DNA of 44,383 bases from NCBI GenBank assembly GCA_006226415.1, contig SBGZ01000072.1, positions 1-44,383 on the forward strand, given 5' to 3'. Made by a program: the position numbers and the translations under genes. Shown here one piece after another: positions 40,580 through 44,383 of this stretch; position 1 is the stretch's first letter, and each line of letters starts with the position of its first letter. Origin of the DNA: Alphaproteobacteria bacterium. Its GTDB lineage: Bacteria > Pseudomonadota > Alphaproteobacteria > M2410. A model generated the notes under the pieces. The model was not told where the DNA came from and ran no database searches. It saw only the letters and a program-made list of their open reading frames with translations.

Positions 40580-42813
40580 GCACGATGACGTCGACCGTTG
40601 AAGCGACCAAAGATACAATGAGCGAAATCACTCCTGAAATTGTTGCCGAGCATGGCCTGACAGAGGACGAATATGCCCTCATCGTCAAACGCCTGAACCG
40701 TGAACCGAACCTCACCGAGCTCGGTATTTTTTCGGTCATGTGGTCGGAGCACTGTTCCTACAAGTCCTCCCGCTTTTGGCTCGCCAAATTGCCGACAAAA
40801 GGCCCCCAGGTCATTCAAGGACCCGGCGAAAACGCCGGTGTCGTTGATCTGGGAGATGGTGATGCGGCCGTCTTCAAGATGGAAAGTCACAACCACCCGA
40901 GCTTCATTGAGCCCTATCAAGGAGCCGCGACAGGCGTTGGCGGCATCATGCGCGATGTCTTCACCATGGGCGCGCGGCCTGTGGCCAATATGAACGCCCT
41001 GCGCTTTGGCGCCCCCGAGCACGCCAAGACCCGCCACCTGGTGGCCGGGGTCGTGTCCGGCATTGGCGGCTATGGCAATTGCATGGGCGTGCCCACCATC
41101 GGCGGCGAAACCAATTTCGACCCGCGCTACAACGGCAATATTCTCGTTAATGCCATGACGGTCGGCCTCGCCCGCACCGATAAGATCTTCTATTCAGCGG
41201 CCAAAGGCGTCGGCAATCCGGTCGTTTATGTCGGCTCCAAAACAGGCCGCGACGGCATCCATGGGGCCACCATGGCCTCTGCTGAGTTTGATGATGATTC
41301 CGACGAGAAACGCCCCACCGTCCAGGTTGGCGACCCCTTCACGGAAAAGCTGCTTCTGGAAGCCTGCCTGGAGCTGATGAACGAAGATGCCATCATCGCC
41401 ATTCAGGACATGGGCGCGGCAGGCCTGACCTCCTCCTCCGTTGAAATGGCCGACAAAGGCGGCGTCGGCATCAAGCTCGACCTTGATCAAGTCCCGCAAC
41501 GCGAAGAGAGCATGACCGCCTACGAAATGATGCTGTCGGAAAGCCAGGAGCGCATGCTCATGGTCTTGCAGCCCGGCCGCGAGGATGTCGCCCGCAAGAT
41601 CTTCGAGAAATGGGGCCTCGACTTTGCGATCATCGGCATCACCACCGATACCGGCCATCTGACGCTGTCGCATGGCGGCGAGATCGTTTGCGATATCCCC
41701 ATCGCGCCCCTTGCTGACGATGCGCCGAAATATGAGCGCCCCTGGGTCGCGTCCAAACAACAGGATGTGATTGAGGCCAGCGAGGTTAAAGCCCCGGAAA
41801 CGCTTTCCTCTGCCTTGGAGTGTTTGATGGGCACCCCTGATCTTTGCTCTCGGCGCTGGATCTGGGAGCAATATGACTACACGGTCATGGCCGACACCAT
41901 GCAGATCCCTGGCGGGGATGCGGGCGTTGTACGCGTTCACGGCACCCAGAAAGGCCTGGCTGTTACCACGGATGTCACGCCGCGCTACTGCGAGGCAGAC
42001 CCGCGCGAAGGCGGCATGCAAGCTGTTGCCGAGACCTGGCGCAATCTCACGGCCACCGGCGCAAAACCACTTGCGATCACAGATTGCCTTAACTTTGGCA
42101 ACCCGGAACGCCCTGAAATCATGGGCCAATTCGTCGGCTGCATCGAAGGCATGGCCGAGGCCTGCAAGGCACTCGACTACCCCGTCGTTTCCGGCAATGT
42201 CTCCCTCTACAACGAGACCAACGGCCAGGGCATCCTGCCGACCCCCGCCATTGGCGGCATTGGCCTCATAGAGGATGTTTCCCGCATGGCGACCCTCGCC
42301 TTTAAAGACGAAGGTGATGTGATCCTTTTGCTGGGCAAGACCATTGGCCACCTTGGCCAGTCCCTATATCAGCGTCATATCGACGGCGATGTAAAAGGCG
42401 CGCCGCCGCCTGTCAATCTCGACAAGGAGCGCAAGATCGGTGACTTTGTCCGCACCCTGATTACCAATGGAACCGCCACCGCCGTTCATGACGTCTCCGA
42501 TGGCGGCATAGCAGTTGCAATTGCCGAAATGGCCATGGCATCGGGGCTTGGCGCCAAACTCGCCACCCCTTCCGAGGTCGAGGCGCCACATGGCTTCTGG
42601 TTTGGCGAGGACCAGGCCCGTTACATCGTGACGGTCAAATGCGACGATGCTCACAAAGTCATCACCCATATCCTGGAAGCGGGCATCAAGGTCAACCGCC
42701 TTGGGCTCGTTGGCGGCAACTCGCTTGACATTGAAGGGGATGCCCCCATATCCGTTGAGAAACTGAAAGCCACGCACGAAGCCTGGCTACCAGCCTATAT
42801 GTCCACAAATTGA
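40576..42813 (+). CDS. purL: FGAM synthase subunit PurL (small type)
   Basis: Converts FGAR to FGAM with ATP and ammonia from PurQ. About 745 residues, the length of the small PurL that pairs with PurS/PurQ. Visible blocks include [34 protein letters not shown], and [20 protein letters not shown] near the C-terminus. Start is uncertain: GTG at 40576 overlaps the purQ stop by four bases and follows GGAGG by four bases, while ATGs at 40585 and 40618 would also give the full catalytic domain. Confidence 0.94.
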   Translation: MSTMTSTVEATKDTMSEITPEIVAEHGLTEDEYALIVKRLNREPNLTELGIFSVMWSEHCSYKSSRFWLAKLPTKGPQVIQGPGENAGVVDLGDGDAAVFKMESHNHPSFIEPYQGAATGVGGIMRDVFTMGARPVANMNALRFGAPEHAKTRHLVAGVVSGIGGYGNCMGVPTIGGETNFDPRYNGNILVNAMTVGLARTDKIFYSAAKGVGNPVVYVGSKTGRDGIHGATMASAEFDDDSDEKRPTVQVGDPFTEKLLLEACLELMNEDAIIAIQDMGAAGLTSSSVEMADKGGVGIKLDLDQVPQREESMTAYEMMLSESQERMLMVLQPGREDVARKIFEKWGLDFAIIGITTDTGHLTLSHGGEIVCDIPIAPLADDAPKYERPWVASKQQDVIEASEVKAPETLSSALECLMGTPDLCSRRWIWEQYDYTVMADTMQIPGGDAGVVRVHGTQKGLAVTTDVTPRYCEADPREGGMQAVAETWRNLTATGAKPLAITDCLNFGNPERPEIMGQFVGCIEGMAEACKALDYPVVSGNVSLYNETNGQGILPTPAIGGIGLIEDVSRMATLAFKDEGDVILLLGKTIGHLGQSLYQRHIDGDVKGAPPPVNLDKERKIGDFVRTLITNGTATAVHDVSDGGIAVAIAEMAMASGLGAKLATPSEVEAPHGFWFGEDQARYIVTVKCDDAHKVITHILEAGIKVNRLGLVGGNSLDIEGDAPISVEKLKATHEAWLPAYMSTN

Positions 42814-42831
42814 GTAAGGAAGCCGACCCCC

Positions 42832-43068
42832 ATGGCCATGGATGCCAAAGAGATTGAAACCCTTATTCGGCAAGGCATTCCGGATGCGGAAGTCACCATT
42901 CAGGATCTGGCCGGTGACGGCGATCACTATGCAGCCTATGTGACCTCCCCTATCTTCATGGGTAAAAGCCGGGTCGCACAACACCAGTTGGTTTACAAGG
43001 CCCTCAAGGGTAAAATGGGCGGCGATTTGCATGCCCTCGCGCTTCACACCAGCGCGCCAAAAGACTAA
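42832..43068 (+). CDS. BolA-family protein
   Basis: A 78-residue BolA/IbaG-like protein: IETLIRQGIPDAEVTIQDLA, then the helix RVAQHQLVYKALKGKMGG and the C-terminal LHALALHTSAP. BolA proteins bind monothiol glutaredoxins through a shared iron-sulfur cluster, and the glutaredoxin gene follows 15 bases later. The loop has HYAAYVTSP in place of the usual GHHE/D cluster ligands, the IbaG-like variant. Confidence 0.88.
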   Translation: MAMDAKEIETLIRQGIPDAEVTIQDLAGDGDHYAAYVTSPIFMGKSRVAQHQLVYKALKGKMGGDLHALALHTSAPKD

Positions 43069-43083
43069 AGCAGGAAAGAAAAG

Positions 43084-43416
43084 ATGAGCACCATCAACGA
43101 CTTTATCCAGAGCGAAATCGACAGCCAGGACGTGGTCCTATTCATGAAGGGTACGCCCGTTTTCCCGCAATGCGGCTTCTCATCCCAAGTGGTTCAGATC
43201 CTCTCCTATCTGGGGGTTCAGTTCAAAGGCATCAATGTGCTCGAAAACGACGACATCCGTCAGGGCATCAAGGCCTTCTCCGACTGGCCAACCATCCCGC
43301 AGCTCTACGTCAAAGGTGAGTTTGTCGGCGGCTGCGACATCATCCGTGAAATGTTTGAAGAAGGCGAGCTGCGCGACTTCCTCTCCGAAAAAGGCATCGC
43401 GCTGGAAGTAGCGTAA
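43084..43416 (+). CDS. grxD: Monothiol glutaredoxin
   Basis: A 110-residue Grx4-type protein with the CGFS active site (Cys30) in [14 protein letters not shown], plus the glutathione-binding [19 protein letters not shown]. These proteins carry and transfer [2Fe-2S] clusters with BolA partners, matching the preceding gene. The last coding bases (TCGCGCTGGAAGTAGC) reappear 117 bp downstream beyond an intergenic repeat. Confidence 0.95.
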   Translation: MSTINDFIQSEIDSQDVVLFMKGTPVFPQCGFSSQVVQILSYLGVQFKGINVLENDDIRQGIKAFSDWPTIPQLYVKGEFVGGCDIIREMFEEGELRDFLSEKGIALEVA

Positions 43417-43529
43417 GATAGCCCTTCTCCCTCAGGGAGAAGGGGGACCGAAGTCGCCAATTTGAATTGGCGGCTTTGGTGGATGAGGGGTCGACCCCTC
43501 ACCCGAATCCGCTTCGCGCTGGAAGTAGC
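43397..43529 (+). repeat. 16-bp direct repeats flanking an intergenic element
   Basis: TCGCGCTGGAAGTAGC occurs at 43397-43412 (end of grxD) and at 43514-43529, surrounding a GATGAGGGG-type palindromic element (43423-43520 region) with inner inverted repeats CCTTCTCCCTCAGGGAGAAGG, CCAATTTGAATTGG and GAGGGGTCGACCCCTC. Confidence 0.75.
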
Positions 43530-43606
43530 TTGAGGCCCACCACCTCATTGTCACCCCGGACGTGACCCGGGGTCCAAAATTGCTCAGAGCACAAATCACG
43601 TTTCTT

Positions 43607-43690
43607 GTTCCCCCGCGAAGGCGGGGGTCCAGGGTCAAACAGTCCGGCGCCTGCGTGTTTTACCCTGGGTTCCCGCCTGCGCGGGAACAC
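43607..43690. repeat. REPIN-like element, copy 4
   Basis: Inverted palindromes CCCCCGCGAAGGCGGGGG and TTCCCGCCTGCGCGGGAA, identical in sequence to those of copies 1 and 2, around a different spacer. Confidence 0.75.
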
Positions 43691-43745
43691 TCTAGATGTA
43701 TAAGATCAAGCGCTTGTCCGGGAATACATGTCTTAAATTGGATTC

Positions 43746-43774
43746 AAAAAAGGCCGCTCCAAAGAGCGGCCTTT
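43746..43774 (-). terminator. Rho-independent terminator of rpsD
   Basis: On the minus strand GGCCGCTC and GAGCGGCC form an eight-base stem (11 with the flanking A/T pairs) around TTTG, followed by six Ts. It lies 110 bp after the rpsD stop; the A-run on the other side could also allow plus-strand use. Confidence 0.8.
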
Positions 43775-43883
43775 CTGCATATTGGGAAACTTCTCAAGGG
43801 TGCGACTGGACCCCGGCGCTGAAGCGCCGCCCTCGCGGAGGCCGCGCGCCGCGCGCGCTGGCCGTGAGCGAAGTAAAGCGATC

Positions 43884-44383
43884 TTAAGAGGAGTAAAACT
43901 CGACGACCAGGTTTGGTTCCATGTGAGTCGGATACGGCACATCGGCCAGTTCCGGCACACGGGTCAGTGTCGCGGTCATCTTGTTGTGGTCCGCATCCAC
44001 ATAATCCGGCACATCGCGCTCAGCGCTTTGGACAGCTTCCAGAACCAAAGCCATTTGCTTGGACTTGTCGCGAATTTCAACCACATCGCCCACATTGAGG
44101 CGGATCGACGCGATGTTGGCTTTCTTGCCGTTCACCTTCACGTGACCATGGTTGATGAACTGACGGGCAGCAAAAACAGTCGGCACAAACTTGGCACGGT
44201 AAACAACCGTATCAAGACGGCGCTCCAGAAGACCGATGAGGTTTTCCGAGGTATTGCCCTTCACGCGCACAGCTTCCGCGAAGATTGAGCGGAATTGCTT
44301 TTCAGTGATGTTACCGTAGTAGCCCTTGAGCTTTTGTTTGGCCATGAGCTGGATGCCGTAATCCGACAGCTTGCCTTTGCGGC
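43884..44383 (-). CDS. rpsD: 30S ribosomal protein S4 (5' end outside window)
   Basis: The visible 166 residues are the middle and C-terminal part of S4: [20 protein letters not shown] at the window edge, then the S4 RNA-binding domain ([34 protein letters not shown]). The methionine at 44345 is internal, since family sequence continues in frame up to the last base. S4 nucleates 30S assembly by binding 16S rRNA. Confidence 0.95.
   Translation of the reverse strand, partial: RKGKLSDYGIQLMAKQKLKGYYGNITEKQFRSIFAEAVRVKGNTSENLIGLLERRLDTVVYRAKFVPTVFAARQFINHGHVKVNGKKANIASIRLNVGDVVEIRDKSKQMALVLEAVQSAERDVPDYVDADHNKMTATLTRVPELADVPYPTHMEPNLVVEFYSS

Larger units (their letters stand above)
43417..43883. 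other. Intergenic repeat nest between grxD and rpsD
   Basis: This 467-bp stretch has no gene. It contains the flanked element at 43397-43529, a REPIN-like copy at 43607-43690, the rpsD terminator at 43746-43774 and a very GC-rich block (43815-43875; CGCCGCCC and GCGCGCC words) directly after rpsD. Confidence 0.85.

Noticed and set aside
41194-42351. 385-codon antisense frame over purL
   Set aside because: Same reasoning: purL is unambiguous on the plus strand.

Overview
The window looks like an alphaproteobacterial chromosome. The evidence is gene content: DUF3126 directly downstream of cysE, DUF1476 (the alphaproteobacterial F1-ATPase inhibitor, zeta) beside purC, the three-part PurS/PurQ/PurL formylglycinamidine ribonucleotide synthase, the bolA-grxD pair, and palindromic repeats of the type scattered through alphaproteobacterial genomes. 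The genus cannot be fixed from this sequence. Most of the window is ordinary core genome, with a few accessory insertions.

Layout. 1-12.4 kb: end of an unknown gene, a divergent azoR-like/LysR pair, an Eis-like acetyltransferase, an RluA pseudouridine synthase, a patatin-like phospholipase, a CBS protein, a DUF4389 protein, a rhomboid protease, a PAS protein, a GMC oxidoreductase, a gamma carbonic anhydrase, a DUF6635-like protein, a structured intergenic region that may hold a small RNA, and PhoH. 12.4-18.3 kb: small membrane proteins, cysE with DUF3126, a nitroreductase, queF, a TorF-family porin with a near-consensus sigma-54 promoter, and an alpha/beta hydrolase.

18.3-24.7 kb is the least conventional region. 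It holds a polytopic membrane protein, a membrane-anchored protein made almost entirely of 29 in-register decapeptide repeats, a 980-residue protein that joins a zinc-metallopeptidase-like domain, a beta-propeller-like middle and an outer-membrane-barrel-like C-terminus, and a PrsW-type intramembrane protease. All four are co-oriented, but a terminator separates the repeat gene from the peptidase gene. I propose a cell-envelope module; its function is unknown.

24.7-27.2 kb is a compact arsenic operon (arsR-arsI-arsC-acr3) whose genes overlap or nearly abut. Its promoter/operator overlaps the arsR start codon, which predicts a leaderless message. 27.2-30.4 kb: a membrane-linked glutamate-synthase-like FMN protein, a GFA protein, an AT-rich orphan gene with 9-bp palindromic tandem repeats, and tRNA-Leu(UAA). 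30.4-30.9 kb is a non-coding repeat nest with a 142-bp direct duplication.

30.9-44.4 kb is housekeeping: a CinA-like molybdopterin-binding-domain protein, sfsA, map, radC overlapping a TonB-dependent receptor, purB, a histidine phosphatase, DUF1476, then purC-purS-purQ-purL, bolA, grxD, another repeat nest and the 3' part of rpsD. The pur genes together supply four consecutive or near-consecutive steps of de novo purine synthesis.
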